Made by a program: the position numbers and the translations under genes. This document shows positions 1-8,185 of a DNA stretch of 36,606 nucleotides, in pieces. The stretch comes from Oscillospiraceae bacterium (lineage in GTDB: Bacteria > Bacillota > Clostridia > Oscillospirales > Ruminococcaceae). Each line of letters begins with the position of its first letter. Within the stretch, counting starts at the first letter, position 1. The DNA lies in NCBI GenBank assembly GCA_029006135.1, contig JAQXGE010000016.1, positions 1-36,606 on the forward strand, written 5' to 3'. The notes under the pieces are model-generated. The model did not search any database. It worked only from the letters and a program-made list of their open reading frames with translations, and had not been told where the DNA came from.

Positions 1-43
1 CCAATTTTCTGTAAAGTACGGATCGAGACATATAAAGATAAGA

Positions 44-84
44 ACAAAAACGAACCGGCGCGGCGGCGGATGCCGCCGCGCCGG
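44..84 (-). terminator. Intrinsic terminator of pgk
   Basis: A 13-bp perfect GC-rich stem (arms 55-67 and 72-84, loop GGAT) lies 21 bases past the pgk stop codon. On the minus strand it is followed by a T-rich run (TTCGTTTTTGTTC). This is a standard rho-independent terminator. Confidence 0.85.
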
Positions 85-105
85 GCGGGATTCAGAAATA
101 TTGGA

Positions 106-1314
106 TTAGGCGTTCTCGATGACGGCGATGCCGGGCAGTTCCTTGCCCTCGAGATACTCGAGAGAAGCGCCGCCGCCGGTGGAGATGTGGGTCATCTTGT
201 CGCCGAGACCCATCTGCTGGACAGCCGCAGCGGAGTCGCCGCCTCCGATAACGGTCGTGGCATCGCTCTCGGCCATAGCCTTGGCAACAGCGAGGGTGCC
301 GGCAGCGAGAGTCGGGTTCTCAAACACGCCCATGGGGCCGTTCCAGACAACCGTCTTGGAGCCCTTGACAGCCTCGGCAAAGATCTTCATGGTCTCGGGG
401 CCGATGTCGCAGCCTTCCATGTCGGCGGGGATAGCGGTGACGGGAACGATGGTGGTCTCAACCGGTGCATCGATGGGATCGGGGAAATCCTTGATGCAGG
501 CGGCATCCACGGGCAGCAGCAGCTTGACGCCCTTGGCCTCAGCCTTGGCCATCATCTCCTTGCAGTAGTCCAGCTTGGAGTCATCGCACAGGCTCTTGCC
601 GACCTCATAGCCCTGCGCCTTGATGAAGGTGTAGGCCATGCCGCCGCCGATGATGAGGGTATCAACCTTCTCGAGCAGGTTGGAGATAACATTGAGCTTG
701 TCCGCAACCTTGGCGCCGCCCAGAATGGCGGTGAAGGGACGCTCGGGATCGTTGACGGCATTGCCGAGGTACTTAATCTCCTTCTCCATCAGGTAGCCGA
801 CAGCGGTATCCTTGATGTACTTGGTGACGCCGGCGGTGGAGCAGTGAGCGCGGTGGCAGGAGCCGAACGCATCATCCACATAGGCATCGGCCAGGCTGGC
901 CAGTTCTTCGCTGAAGGTATCGATGTTCTTGGTCTCTTCCTTGCGGAAACGGGTGTTCTGGAGCAGGACCACATCGCCGTTGTTCATAGCGGCAACGGCA
1001 GCCTTGGCATTGTCGCCCACAACGGTATCGTCATCGGCAAAAACAACGGGCTGGCCCAGCTTCTCGCTCAGGCGGACAGCAACGGGAGCCAGGCTGAACT
1101 TGGCCTCAGGGCCGTTCTTCGGCTTGCCCAGATGGCTGCACAGGATAACCTTTGCGCCGTCGCCAATCAGCTTCTTGATGGTCGGCAGAGCGGCATTGAT
1201 ACGGTTGTCATTGGTGATGACACCGTCTTTCATCGGAACGTTAAAATCGCAGCGCACGAGAACGCGCTTGCCGGCATAATTCTGGTCGTCAATGGTCTTT
1301 TTACCCAAACCCAT
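106..1314 (-). CDS. pgk: Phosphoglycerate kinase
   Basis: This 402-residue protein catalyses the ATP-forming step of lower glycolysis: 1,3-bisphosphoglycerate + ADP gives 3-phosphoglycerate + ATP, in the cytosol. Family motifs are all present: RCDFNVP near residue 21, SHLGKP for substrate contact, NTRF, GGAKV.DK, and the C-terminal nucleotide loop GGGDSAAAV. Length matches the usual 390-420 residues. The start chosen is the ATG at 1314, because GGAGGAG sits 8 bases upstream; a longer in-frame reading to 1365 has no ribosome site. It appears to be transcribed alone, from a promoter at 1386-1414 to the terminator at 44-84, so any gapA partner is not in this window. Nothing odd was seen. Confidence 0.97.
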   Translation of the reverse strand: MGLGKKTIDDQNYAGKRVLVRCDFNVPMKDGVITNDNRINAALPTIKKLIGDGAKVILCSHLGKPKNGPEAKFSLAPVAVRLSEKLGQPVVFADDDTVVGDNAKAAVAAMNNGDVVLLQNTRFRKEETKNIDTFSEELASLADAYVDDAFGSCHRAHCSTAGVTKYIKDTAVGYLMEKEIKYLGNAVNDPERPFTAILGGAKVADKLNVISNLLEKVDTLIIGGGMAYTFIKAQGYEVGKSLCDDSKLDYCKEMMAKAEAKGVKLLLPVDAACIKDFPDPIDAPVETTIVPVTAIPADMEGCDIGPETMKIFAEAVKGSKTVVWNGPMGVFENPTLAAGTLAVAKAMAESDATTVIGGGDSAAAVQQMGLGDKMTHISTGGGASLEYLEGKELPGIAVIENA

Positions 1315-1385
1315 AATACGAAACTCCTCCCAGTTGATTATACATATTCTTCCGTCAGGGCACACTTCCCCGCCGGTATAGTCCT

Positions 1386-1414
1386 ATTATACGCACAAAG
1401 CCCCCTTTGCGCAA
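1386..1414 (-). promoter_or_regulatory. pgk sigma-A promoter
   Basis: Minus strand: -35 TTGCGC (1409-1414), 17-base spacer, -10 TATAAT (1386-1391). It gives a roughly 65-base leader before the pgk ATG. On the opposite strand the same bases form a short CCCCTT/AAGGGG stem with a T run, probably by chance. Confidence 0.8.
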
Positions 1415-1458
1415 GGGGTTTTTTCGACTTTTGACATTTTTTTAACAGAAAAATTCAC

Positions 1459-1497
1459 AACGCCCGCTCCCCGGGGGATCTTCGGGAAGCGGGCATT
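1459..1497 (-). terminator. Terminator of the ferritin-like gene
   Basis: A 10-bp stem (AACGCCCGCT, 1459-1468, against AGCGGGCATT, 1488-1497, with one G:T pair) extended by C:G pairs inside, 19 bases after the stop codon. The minus-strand tail GTGAATTTTTC is a moderate T tract. Confidence 0.7.
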
Positions 1498-1515
1498 GCA
1501 GCGTTTTCTCCGTGT

Positions 1516-2772
1516 TCAGACGGGTCGGGCGAAGGTGATGTTATCCCGCGTGGGATCGCGCAGTTCCTCCACGGGATGCGGCTTTTCCTCAAACCGGTAA
1601 TCCCGGCCATGGCAGCCAATCGTCTCCCCAATAACCTGATGACTGGCTACGCGTGCGGCGTCCGGGCAGACTGCGCGCTGATAGGCGGCAAAGTCGCTGT
1701 CTTTGGGCAGCGTGGACACGGCAACGGCGGGGTCCTCCCCCACTGCTGTGTTGGCGGCGGTGTGGCGCAGCACCTTGCGGACATAAGCCTTCTGGGGTGC
1801 AAATTTGAGCAGTTCGGGGAAAGTTCCATCCGGAATCAGTTCGGCGGCTTCTTTGCCCTCATAGGTCTTGAGCAGCTCCTCCGCCGCATGGAGATGGCTG
1901 ACCTCCTGTTCAAAGTGCTGTTCCCAGATGCGTTTGACGGCGGGGTCACTCTCATCCTCCACGCAGGACCAATAAAGATAGCACTCGGTATATTCGTGCA
2001 TGAGAAGATTTTCCAGCCAGGTGCAGGAGGGGTCAAGCAGTGCGCCGTACTGCGTGACGTGCTGTTCCTCAATCATAGCAATCTCCTGATACAGCCGCCG
2101 GCCCAGGTCGGAATCGTAGAAGCATCCGATATTCATATAATAGTTCATCGTCTGCTGCTCGGCGGCGGTGATGATTGCGGCGTTGAGTTTGGTGATGGGC
2201 GCCGCTGTGCGGCAGCAGATGGCGCGGCGCACACTGTCCCGCGGGTGGCGGTGTTCAGCGATGGTTGGGCGGCCGGGCATGATTTCGGTGTAGGAGCCTA
2301 CAAGCCGCTCAGCATGGATGCCGCGTTCGAGCTCGAGCAGATCGGCATAGCGGTAGAGATGGTCAAAGTCCTCAAGCAGTGCCAAATCCATGACCTGTTT
2401 GACATAAGTGTCCGGCTCCCGCTGGGCCAGGATTGCGGTAAGGTCCACGGCAAGCTGTTCGTAGCCGATGGTTGTTTCCAGAATACTCTCATTGATAGGT
2501 TTAAGGCAGGCAATGCGTTTTTGCTGCTGCTGTTCCGTGCGGCGCAGCACCGCAAGTTCACGGCGGATATCGTTGTTGGTGCAGTGGCGGTGGAACTGGT
2601 GGGAGAACCAAGTTGCCTCATACTCGGTGCCGTTCATCAGTATGATGCGCAGACGGGTATACGGGTCCACCTCACTTTTGTCATAGGGCTTCGGGTAAAT
2701 TTTCTGCCAGTCCATAAAATAGCGGTCGGGCGCTTTGGTCTTGACCTCAAACGGGTTCATCTTGGCGGGCAT
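1516..2772 (-). CDS. Ferritin-like fold protein of unknown function
   Basis: A 418-residue soluble protein that I do not recognise as a named enzyme. The sequence is rich in helix-forming stretches and carries ferritin-like di-iron style motifs: ELERGIHAE near 147-155, EEQH at about 235-238 and EVSH at about 290-293, with further Glu/His in between (LLMHEYTEC). Two ExxH pairs on separate helices are typical of ferritin-like carboxylate-bridged metal sites; that assignment is inference. The N-terminus (residues 1-60) resembles no motif known to me. The ATG at 2772 is preferred over a GTG at 2778, because AAAGGAG lies 9 bases upstream of the ATG. It follows the molybdenum hydroxylase genes on the same strand but a strong terminator separates them. 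A possible promoter of its own (TTTAAC, 17 bases, TACTAT) lies in the gap, so co-regulation is unproven. Confidence 0.75.
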   Translation of the reverse strand: MPAKMNPFEVKTKAPDRYFMDWQKIYPKPYDKSEVDPYTRLRIILMNGTEYEATWFSHQFHRHCTNNDIRRELAVLRRTEQQQQKRIACLKPINESILETTIGYEQLAVDLTAILAQREPDTYVKQVMDLALLEDFDHLYRYADLLELERGIHAERLVGSYTEIMPGRPTIAEHRHPRDSVRRAICCRTAAPITKLNAAIITAAEQQTMNYYMNIGCFYDSDLGRRLYQEIAMIEEQHVTQYGALLDPSCTWLENLLMHEYTECYLYWSCVEDESDPAVKRIWEQHFEQEVSHLHAAEELLKTYEGKEAAELIPDGTFPELLKFAPQKAYVRKVLRHTAANTAVGEDPAVAVSTLPKDSDFAAYQRAVCPDAARVASHQVIGETIGCHGRDYRFEEKPHPVEELRDPTRDNITFARPV

Positions 2773-2841
2773 GGGCACACGCTCCTTTCTGTTTGTCAGC
2801 GGATAGTATGCGCATTTTGTCCGCCGTTAAACCGGGATAGA

Positions 2842-2883
2842 CAAAAATCCCGCCCCGCCGCATTTTGTACGGCAGAGCGGGAT
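2842..2883 (-). terminator. Terminator of the molybdenum hydroxylase operon
   Basis: A 14-bp nearly perfect stem (2847-2860 against 2870-2883) begins 5 bases past the large-subunit stop. On the minus strand it is followed by TTTTTG. It separates the hydroxylase operon from the ferritin-like gene. Confidence 0.85.
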
Positions 2884-2888
2884 AAAAA

Positions 2889-5183
2889 TCAAGTCAGCGG
2901 GGTATCCATCGCGATGGCTTCCGGTGTGATGGGGAGTTCACGGTGCCACACGCCGGTTGCGCGGTAGATAGCATGTGCAATGGCAGGGGCCGGGGTGTTG
3001 ATGACGATTTCCCCGATGGACTTTGCGCCAAACGGACCAGTCGGTTCATTGCTCGACTCAAATTCCACACGAAGATGGCCCATGTCCAGCCGTGTGGGCA
3101 GTTTGTACTGCAGGAAGGAGGATTCGATGGGACGGCCTGCGGAATTGTAAGTAACGTTTTCGCTTAAGGTCATGCCAATGCCCTGCACGATGCCGCCCTC
3201 CGCCTGGATGCGGGCCAGCGCCGGATTGATGGGGGTACCGCAGTCCACGACAGCCACATAATCCAGCAGCGTGACCTGACCGGTCAGGCGGTCAAGTTCG
3301 ATTTCCGCCATGCCGACCATGAACGGCGGCGGCGAAACGGGAGAGCTGTGGGTCGCAGTCGTCTGCGCCGCAACAGAGCAGTTTGCCTGACTCTTGTAAG
3401 AGATATCCTCAAGGCTGACACTTGCACCGGTGTGTTCATTGCGCACGCAGTCCCCTGCGAACGTCAGCTCGGCCGCGTCACAGTCAAGCATTTGTGCGGC
3501 AATCTCACAGATTTTTTCCTTGAGCTGGGTGCAGGCCATCTCCACTGCCTTGCCGGTGACATAGGTTGTGGAGGAGGCGTAGGAGCCGGAGTCATAGGGG
3601 GAAGTGTCGGTGTCCGCGCCAAAGACCGCAACGCTGTCCAGCGGGCAGTCCATACACTCGGCCACCATCTGAGCAAGGATCGTATCACAGCCGGGTCCCA
3701 TATCCGCCGCGCCGATGATGAGGTTGTAGGTTCCGTCATCGCTGAGTTTGAGGGTAGCGGAGCCGACATCAAGGTTGGAAATGCAGGACCCCTGCATCGC
3801 CATCGCAACGCCGGCCGTGCGGACTTTGCCATTGCCCATCTCCCGCACGGGATAGCGGTGTTCCCAGTCAAACAGTTCTTTGCACCGTGCCATGCAGCGG
3901 TCCAGTGCGCAGGCGTTGGCGGGCTCATTGTAGTATGCGGGCATCATCATGCCCTCGCGCACCATATTTCGGTCACGAATCTCGGTCGGGTCAATGTGCA
4001 GGCGTTCCGCCAGCTCGTTGACGGCGGACTCCACGGCAAAAATTCCCTGGGTCGCACCGTAGCCGCGGTAGGCACCGGCAGGCTGGAGGTTGGTGTAAAC
4101 AACATCATAGCCGAACCGGAACGCTTCCAGTCCGCCAGTATAGAGCGGGATGGATTTGTGTCCGGACAAGCCCACCGTTGTGGGGCCGTGCTCGCCGTAA
4201 GCGCCGGTGTTGGAGAGTGTGTAGACGTCCAGTGCGCGGATGTGGCCATCCCGGTTCGCGCCAAGGCGGACGCGGACTTCCATCTCGTGGCGGGGCGAAC
4301 CGGCAATCTGACATTCCTCGCGGGTGTAGATAATCTCTGCCGGGCGGCCCGTTTTTAGCGTGACAAAGGCGGGATAGACTTCACACACCGCCGTCTGTTT
4401 GGCGCCGAAACCGCCGCCGATACGCGGTTTTTCCACCCGAATACGGCTTTTGGGGATTCCCAGCGCACGGGCAAGGATGCGGCGGCAATGGAAAACAATC
4501 TGCGTGGAGGAAATGACATGAAGGCGGCCGTAGCGGTCCATCTCGGTGTAGGTGCGGAAGGTCTCCATCATGGCCTGCTGGAAGGCTTTGGTGTGGTAAG
4601 TGCGGTCAAGAACGATATCACAATCGTCAAGGACCTTTTCCACATCGCCGTCCTTTTCCACCCCGCTTGCAACGAGGTTGCGGCGGTTATCCCCACCCAC
4701 CGGGCAGGGCGGGACCCAGTCCTCCTCGGGATGGATGAGAACCGGATTGTCGAGTGCCTCATGAGGGTCGGTTATGGCGGGCAGAATCTCGTAGTCTACC
4801 TTGACGAGCCGCATGGCGCGGCGGGCGGCTTTTTCATTCTCGGCCGCGATGATTGCGACAGGGTCCCCGGAAAAGCGAATATGCCGGTCAAGAATCAGTC
4901 GGTCATAGGGGGAAGGTTCGGGGTATGTCTGGCCGCCGATGGCAAAGCGGGTCTGCGGCACGTCCTGCCAAGTATAAATGTCCACCACGCCGGGGACTTT
5001 TTTGGCAATGGAGGTGTCGATTGAGCGGATCATAGCGTGGGGGTGCGGGCTGCGCAGCAGCATGACCGTCAGCGCGCCTTTGGGTACCACATCATCGGTA
5101 TAGACCGGCTTGCCCAAAAGGAGCTGCATGGAATCCTTTTTCCGGCAGGGCTGGCCTACCGTTTTATACGTCCTGTCGTCCAT
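2889..5183 (-). CDS. Xanthine dehydrogenase-family molybdopterin-binding subunit
   Basis: A 764-residue large catalytic subunit of a molybdenum hydroxylase. Such enzymes hydroxylate purines, aldehydes or N-heterocycles with water as the oxygen source and pass electrons to the Fe-S and FAD subunits. Visible landmarks are the N-terminal a/b hammerhead region (about 20-130), the cofactor loop GGGFGAKQ at 256-263, the GAYRGYGATQ loop, and the C-terminal GAKSIGE with the expected catalytic Glu near 725. The start is the ATG at 5183, with GGAAGGAG upstream. It overlaps the end of the 2Fe-2S gene by 20 bases, which implies translational coupling. Substrate cannot be read from sequence; xanthine is the default family guess. 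No maturation gene (xdhC type) or purine transporter is adjacent. Confidence 0.92.
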   Translation of the reverse strand: MDDRTYKTVGQPCRKKDSMQLLLGKPVYTDDVVPKGALTVMLLRSPHPHAMIRSIDTSIAKKVPGVVDIYTWQDVPQTRFAIGGQTYPEPSPYDRLILDRHIRFSGDPVAIIAAENEKAARRAMRLVKVDYEILPAITDPHEALDNPVLIHPEEDWVPPCPVGGDNRRNLVASGVEKDGDVEKVLDDCDIVLDRTYHTKAFQQAMMETFRTYTEMDRYGRLHVISSTQIVFHCRRILARALGIPKSRIRVEKPRIGGGFGAKQTAVCEVYPAFVTLKTGRPAEIIYTREECQIAGSPRHEMEVRVRLGANRDGHIRALDVYTLSNTGAYGEHGPTTVGLSGHKSIPLYTGGLEAFRFGYDVVYTNLQPAGAYRGYGATQGIFAVESAVNELAERLHIDPTEIRDRNMVREGMMMPAYYNEPANACALDRCMARCKELFDWEHRYPVREMGNGKVRTAGVAMAMQGSCISNLDVGSATLKLSDDGTYNLIIGAADMGPGCDTILAQMVAECMDCPLDSVAVFGADTDTSPYDSGSYASSTTYVTGKAVEMACTQLKEKICEIAAQMLDCDAAELTFAGDCVRNEHTGASVSLEDISYKSQANCSVAAQTTATHSSPVSPPPFMVGMAEIELDRLTGQVTLLDYVAVVDCGTPINPALARIQAEGGIVQGIGMTLSENVTYNSAGRPIESSFLQYKLPTRLDMGHLRVEFESSNEPTGPFGAKSIGEIVINTPAPAIAHAIYRATGVWHRELPITPEAIAMDTPLT

Positions 5184-5643
5184 TGAGGCGCTCCTTCCGT
5201 TGGTTGAGATAATTGCGGATGCCGCGCAGCTGCCCCTCATAGCCCGAGCAGCGGCAGAGGTTGCCTGCAAGGAATGCACGGATATCATCATCGGTGGGGT
5301 CGGGATTTTCCCGCAGCAGCGCGATCGTGTTCATCACAAAGCCGGGGTTGCAGAAGCCGCATTGGTCAGCACCTTGGTCGGCGATAAAGCCCACAAAGTC
5401 CGCGGCCTCGTCCTGAAGGCCTTCCAGCGTTGTGATGCTGTGTCCGTCCGCACGGGCGGCAAGCATCGAACAGGAGAGGATGGGTTTGTCATCCATGAAC
5501 ACCGTGCAGAGTCCGCAGTTGGAGGTTTCGCATCCGCGCTTGACGCTCAGGCAGCCGTGGTCACGCAGAAAATCAATGAGCAGTGTATCCGGCTCCACCC
5601 GATCACTGACCGGGCGGCCGTTGAGGCGAATTTTAATTTCCAT
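5164..5643 (-). CDS. Molybdenum hydroxylase 2Fe-2S subunit
   Basis: A 159-residue electron-transfer subunit with two [2Fe-2S] clusters. The N-terminal plant-ferredoxin-type cluster ligands are in GCETSNCGLC followed by a Cys after PILS. The C-terminal helical-domain ligands are in QCGFCNPG and NLCRCSGY. This is the complete set of eight cysteines expected for CoxS/XdhC-type small subunits, and the length is normal. The ATG at 5643 begins inside the last codons of the FAD-subunit gene (11-base overlap). A much longer open frame upstream is only the shadow of that gene. It shuttles electrons from the Mo centre in the large subunit to FAD. Confidence 0.95.
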   Translation of the reverse strand: MEIKIRLNGRPVSDRVEPDTLLIDFLRDHGCLSVKRGCETSNCGLCTVFMDDKPILSCSMLAARADGHSITTLEGLQDEAADFVGFIADQGADQCGFCNPGFVMNTIALLRENPDPTDDDIRAFLAGNLCRCSGYEGQLRGIRNYLNQRKERLNGRQDV

Positions 5644-6448
5644 CTTCCATTTCCCCCTGTTCCAGACCGCCCAATTCCAGAATGGCGCGCTCCGTAAGCA
5701 CCCGGGCCAAGCGGGTCCGGTAGGCGGCACTGCCGCGCACATTGCTGTCGGTCGGTGTATGCTCGGCCGCCCAGACTGCGAAGGTGTGTGCCGATGTAAG
5801 GCTGATGCCCTCCCGCAGCAGTCCCTCCTCGTCACGCAGTACCATCGCCCGCATAGGACGCGCGCCGAGGACAACGCGGTGTTCACCGTCCATCACGGAC
5901 GCTGCACAGGTCAGGGTGGGCAGGTCGGTGCGGGTGCTGCGCATGGACTCATACGCAAAGCGCCCCGGCTTCTTTTTGACAATCAGCCGCACAAGAATGT
6001 CACGGTCCTGCGGCATCTCCGCAAACTGTTCAAGCGGGATGCGGCCCGCATGGAACATTTCCACTTCAGTGTCCATCGCAAGAAAAACGGTCAGCACATC
6101 GGAAAAGCCGAAGCGCCCGAAAATGCTCCCGCCCACGGTGGCCATATTGCGGAACTGCACGCCGACAATACTCTCCATTGCGCGCTTCACCGCACCCTGG
6201 GTGTAGGTGTTGAGGCCGGGATGCTGTTCAAGTGCGCGCAGAGTGACCATCGCGCCGATGGAAAAGGCATCCTCGGTCTCCTCAATGGTATCGAGGCCGA
6301 GATCGCACAGGTCAATGGCAGTGTTGACCGTATTGTTCTGCATTTTGAGCCACATCATACCACCAATAATGCGGCTGCTCTTTTTCTGGTTCAGTTCATA
6401 CGCCTGCTCAAGGCTTTGAGCGCGGACGTAGTTTTGAATAGTCAGCAT
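5633..6448 (-). CDS. Molybdenum hydroxylase FAD-binding subunit
   Basis: A 271-residue FAD subunit (CoxM/XdhB type) and first gene of the hydroxylase operon, order FAD, 2Fe-2S, Mo. The two pyrophosphate-binding loops are recognisable but divergent: IIGGMMWLK near residues 27-35 stands where A-GGT-L is usual, and ATVGGSIFGRFGFSDVL near 105-120 stands where ATxGGN...P.SD is usual. The C-terminal part matches the CO dehydrogenase flavoprotein C-terminal domain. AAGGAG lies a few bases upstream of the ATG at 6448. The enzyme passes electrons to NAD+ or another acceptor; which one cannot be told. Fold assignment is firm, substrate unknown. Confidence 0.9.
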   Translation of the reverse strand: MLTIQNYVRAQSLEQAYELNQKKSSRIIGGMMWLKMQNNTVNTAIDLCDLGLDTIEETEDAFSIGAMVTLRALEQHPGLNTYTQGAVKRAMESIVGVQFRNMATVGGSIFGRFGFSDVLTVFLAMDTEVEMFHAGRIPLEQFAEMPQDRDILVRLIVKKKPGRFAYESMRSTRTDLPTLTCAASVMDGEHRVVLGARPMRAMVLRDEEGLLREGISLTSAHTFAVWAAEHTPTDSNVRGSAAYRTRLARVLTERAILELGGLEQGEMEDGN

Positions 6449-6500
6449 ATTAAAAGCTCCTTACGGGTCCCGGGTTATTCCGGATGGGTTTTCTTTGTTT

Positions 6501-6509
6501 ATTATAGCA
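6501..6509 (-). promoter_or_regulatory. Extended -10 promoter for the hydroxylase operon
   Basis: The minus strand reads TGCTATAAT (extended -10; core TATAAT at 6501-6506), about 53 bases upstream of the FAD-subunit ATG. The -35 position (TTTTGG at 17 bases) is poor, as expected when an extended -10 is used. Confidence 0.6.
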
Positions 6510-6562
6510 TAACTTTCCTCAATCCAAAAGAGCTTTTCGTGCGGGAACGGTGCGTTTGCGGC

Positions 6563-6603
6563 AAAAATTGCCGAAACGGCCGCTGATGCACAGCCGTTTC
6601 GGC
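6563..6603 (-). terminator. Terminator of the Gfo/Idh/MocA gene
   Basis: An 11-bp perfect stem GCCGAAACGGC (6570-6580) with GCCGTTTCGGC (6593-6603), followed on the minus strand by AATTTTTG. It insulates the hydroxylase promoter from the upstream oxidoreductase gene. Confidence 0.85.
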
Positions 6604-6643
6604 AAGAGTAAGAATTCTTTATTGATTAAGTATGAAGATGTTT

Positions 6644-7621
6644 TTATTCTTCGCCCTCAAACTTCATTCCCCATGCCGTGCGGATGTCCTGCATACGGCG
6701 GGTCAGTTCAATGCTCATGGCTGGGGTATAGCGTTCACTGTGCGTTCTGCCTTTTGAAACACAGGCAGAGGCTTCCCGGATTTGGTATTCAAACCCGTTG
6801 ATATCAAAGGGGAAGCGGAACGTTTTTTCCGTGTCCGCCGTGCGAAGGATCATCTCCTGTGCGTGCTGGAAATCCGGCAGTGTGATGCTCCCGAGTGTTC
6901 CCTCAATGACTGCAACGCGCTGCAGTTCCTGCCCGATGGTCTGCACCGATTCTGCCGTGCATCCGCCGGGATAGCGCAGCAGCAGGCGGCTGTACTCATC
7001 CGTCCCATACTCGGTAAAGCGGACCTCCTGCGTTTCAATCTGCTCGGGCGCTGGCAGAATCATCTGAAGAAATCCGAGATTGTAAATACCGATATCGAGC
7101 AGTGCGCCGCCGCCAAGACCCGAAAGGAACTTGCGTTCCCGCCGTGCACCCGCTGCAACAAAGCCGTACTGCACGCTCACGCGCGTCACACGGCCAATCG
7201 CTCCCTCTTCGAGCAGGGCGCGGAGTTTTTCGTAGAGAGGGAGGAAATCAATCCACAGCGCTTCCATGAGGAACAGGCCCTTTCGCTCTGCCAGCGTGTA
7301 CAGTTCTTCCGCCTGAGCGGCGGTGAGCGTGAACGGTTTTTCGCACAGAACGTGCTTGCCGTTTTCAAGGCAGAGGCGGACATTTTCATAGTGCATACTG
7401 TTGGGCGTTGCGACATAGACGGCCTCCACCGCCGGGTCCTGCGCCAGCTCCTCATAGGAACCGTGGGCGGCGGGGATGCCGTACTGTTCGGCAAATGCGC
7501 GGGCGCTGTCGAGATTGCGGGAGCCGACCGCCGCAAGCTGCTGCCCCTCATCCTTCATCTGCTCCACGGTGGCCGCGAACTTTTTCGCGATGGTCCCAGT
7601 CGCCAAAATCCCCCACTTCAT
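6644..7621 (-). CDS. Gfo/Idh/MocA-family NAD(P)-dependent oxidoreductase
   Basis: A 325-residue dehydrogenase. The Rossmann domain starts at residue 1, with an atypical nucleotide loop GILATGTIAKKF in place of the GxGxxG form. It is followed by VYVATPNSMHYE and the diagnostic CEKPFTLT motif near 95-102, whose Lys acts in catalysis. The C-terminal half is the sheet-rich substrate and dimer domain (GGALLDIGIYNLGF). Members oxidise sugars, inositols or dihydrodiols (for example trans-1,2-dihydrobenzene-1,2-diol dehydrogenase-like proteins, which this resembles most). The substrate cannot be named from sequence. GGGAGGA lies 9 bases before the ATG at 7621. It is a single-gene unit with its own promoter and terminator, divergent from the BlaI-like gene. 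Confidence 0.9.
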   Translation of the reverse strand: MKWGILATGTIAKKFAATVEQMKDEGQQLAAVGSRNLDSARAFAEQYGIPAAHGSYEELAQDPAVEAVYVATPNSMHYENVRLCLENGKHVLCEKPFTLTAAQAEELYTLAERKGLFLMEALWIDFLPLYEKLRALLEEGAIGRVTRVSVQYGFVAAGARRERKFLSGLGGGALLDIGIYNLGFLQMILPAPEQIETQEVRFTEYGTDEYSRLLLRYPGGCTAESVQTIGQELQRVAVIEGTLGSITLPDFQHAQEMILRTADTEKTFRFPFDINGFEYQIREASACVSKGRTHSERYTPAMSIELTRRMQDIRTAWGMKFEGEE

Positions 7622-7663
7622 GGTAAATTCCTCCCTTTTACTGCGTGGTTTTGCTTTATCCTG

Positions 7664-7692
7664 ATTGTAGCAAAGGGTTCACAGGATTGCAA
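7664..7692 (-). promoter_or_regulatory. Promoter of the Gfo/Idh/MocA gene
   Basis: Minus strand: -35 TTGCAA (7687-7692), 17-base spacer, -10 TACAAT (7664-7669), about 40 bases before the start codon. Confidence 0.7.
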
Positions 7693-7721
7693 GCCCGCCA
7701 TCTTCTTTTGCCGAAACGCTG

Positions 7722-7750
7722 TTGACAGCGGCGGTCTATCGTGATAGACT
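7722..7750 (+). promoter_or_regulatory. Promoter of the BlaI/M56-M23/M23 operon
   Basis: -35 TTGACA (7722-7727), exact 17-base spacer, -10 TAGACT (7745-7750). The spacer and -10 lie inside the first operator dyad, so a bound dimer would block RNA polymerase. Confidence 0.75.
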
Positions 7751-7768
7751 TAAATCTATAACAATAGA
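7734..7768 (+). promoter_or_regulatory. Twin operator dyads, likely BlaI-type
   Basis: Two inverted repeats of the same form TCTAT-N4-ATAGA occur at 7735-7748 and 7755-7768, 20 bp apart centre to centre (about two helical turns). The first is extended to GTCTATC-GT-GATAGAC (7734-7749). They overlap and follow the -10 element. Known BlaI/MecI operators are also paired dyads near the promoter. Assignment to the repressor encoded just downstream is inference from position. Confidence 0.7.
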
Positions 7769-7807
7769 CCAATTAAATCAGCAGATACAAACGAAGGGGG
7801 GTTCATC

Positions 7808-8182
7808 ATGGACAAAACACCGCGTTTAGCGGAAGGCGAATACCGCTTTGCCTCCCTTGTATGGCAGAACGAGCCACTCTCAAGCGGGCAGCTTGCCGCC
7901 AAAGCAGCACAGGAACTGGGATGGAAGAAAAGTACCTCCTACACGGTGCTGAAAAAACTGTGTGACCGCGGGATTCTGCTCAACAGAAACGGCACAGTGA
8001 CTGCGCTCGTCAAACAGGAACAGGTGCAGCAGTGCGAGAGCGCATCGGTGGTGGAAAAAACTTTTGACGGAAGTCTGCCCCGGTTTGTAGCGGCGTTCCT
8101 GAACACCCGCTCCATCAGTCCCGAGGAAGCCGCCGCCATCCGCAAACTCTTGGACGAAGCCGAAAGCCGGGAGGAGGAATGA
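7808..8182 (+). CDS. BlaI/MecI/CopY-family winged-helix repressor
   Basis: A 124-residue transcriptional repressor. Residues about 10-75 form the winged-helix domain (FASLVWQNEPLSSGQLAAKAAQELGW, then KKSTSYTVLKKLCDRGIL, which matches the recognition helix and wing of the BlaI family). The acidic C-terminal part (85-124) is the usual dimerisation region. Family members bind paired dyads and are inactivated by proteolysis triggered by an M56 membrane protease. Here that protease gene follows 3 bases after the stop codon. The start has GAAGGGGGG a few bases upstream. It most likely represses its own operon through the twin dyads at 7734-7768. The two downstream genes are cell-wall related, so the inducing signal is probably wall stress rather than a beta-lactam specifically; that is inference. 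Confidence 0.9.
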   Translation: MDKTPRLAEGEYRFASLVWQNEPLSSGQLAAKAAQELGWKKSTSYTVLKKLCDRGILLNRNGTVTALVKQEQVQQCESASVVEKTFDGSLPRFVAAFLNTRSISPEEAAAIRKLLDEAESREEE

Positions 8183-8185
8183 GGC

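Noticed and set aside
1401-1426. Terminator-like CCCCTT/AAGGGG with T6 on the plus strand
   Set aside because: No plus-strand gene precedes it, and the bases are explained by the pgk promoter on the other strand.
70-1434. Long plus-strand open frame opposite pgk (and similar ones opposite the ferritin-like, hydroxylase, phosphatase, pyrG, symporter, RlmD and trpS genes)
   Set aside because: No ribosome sites, no recognisable domains, low-quality composition; these are codon-bias shadows of GC-rich genes on the other strand.
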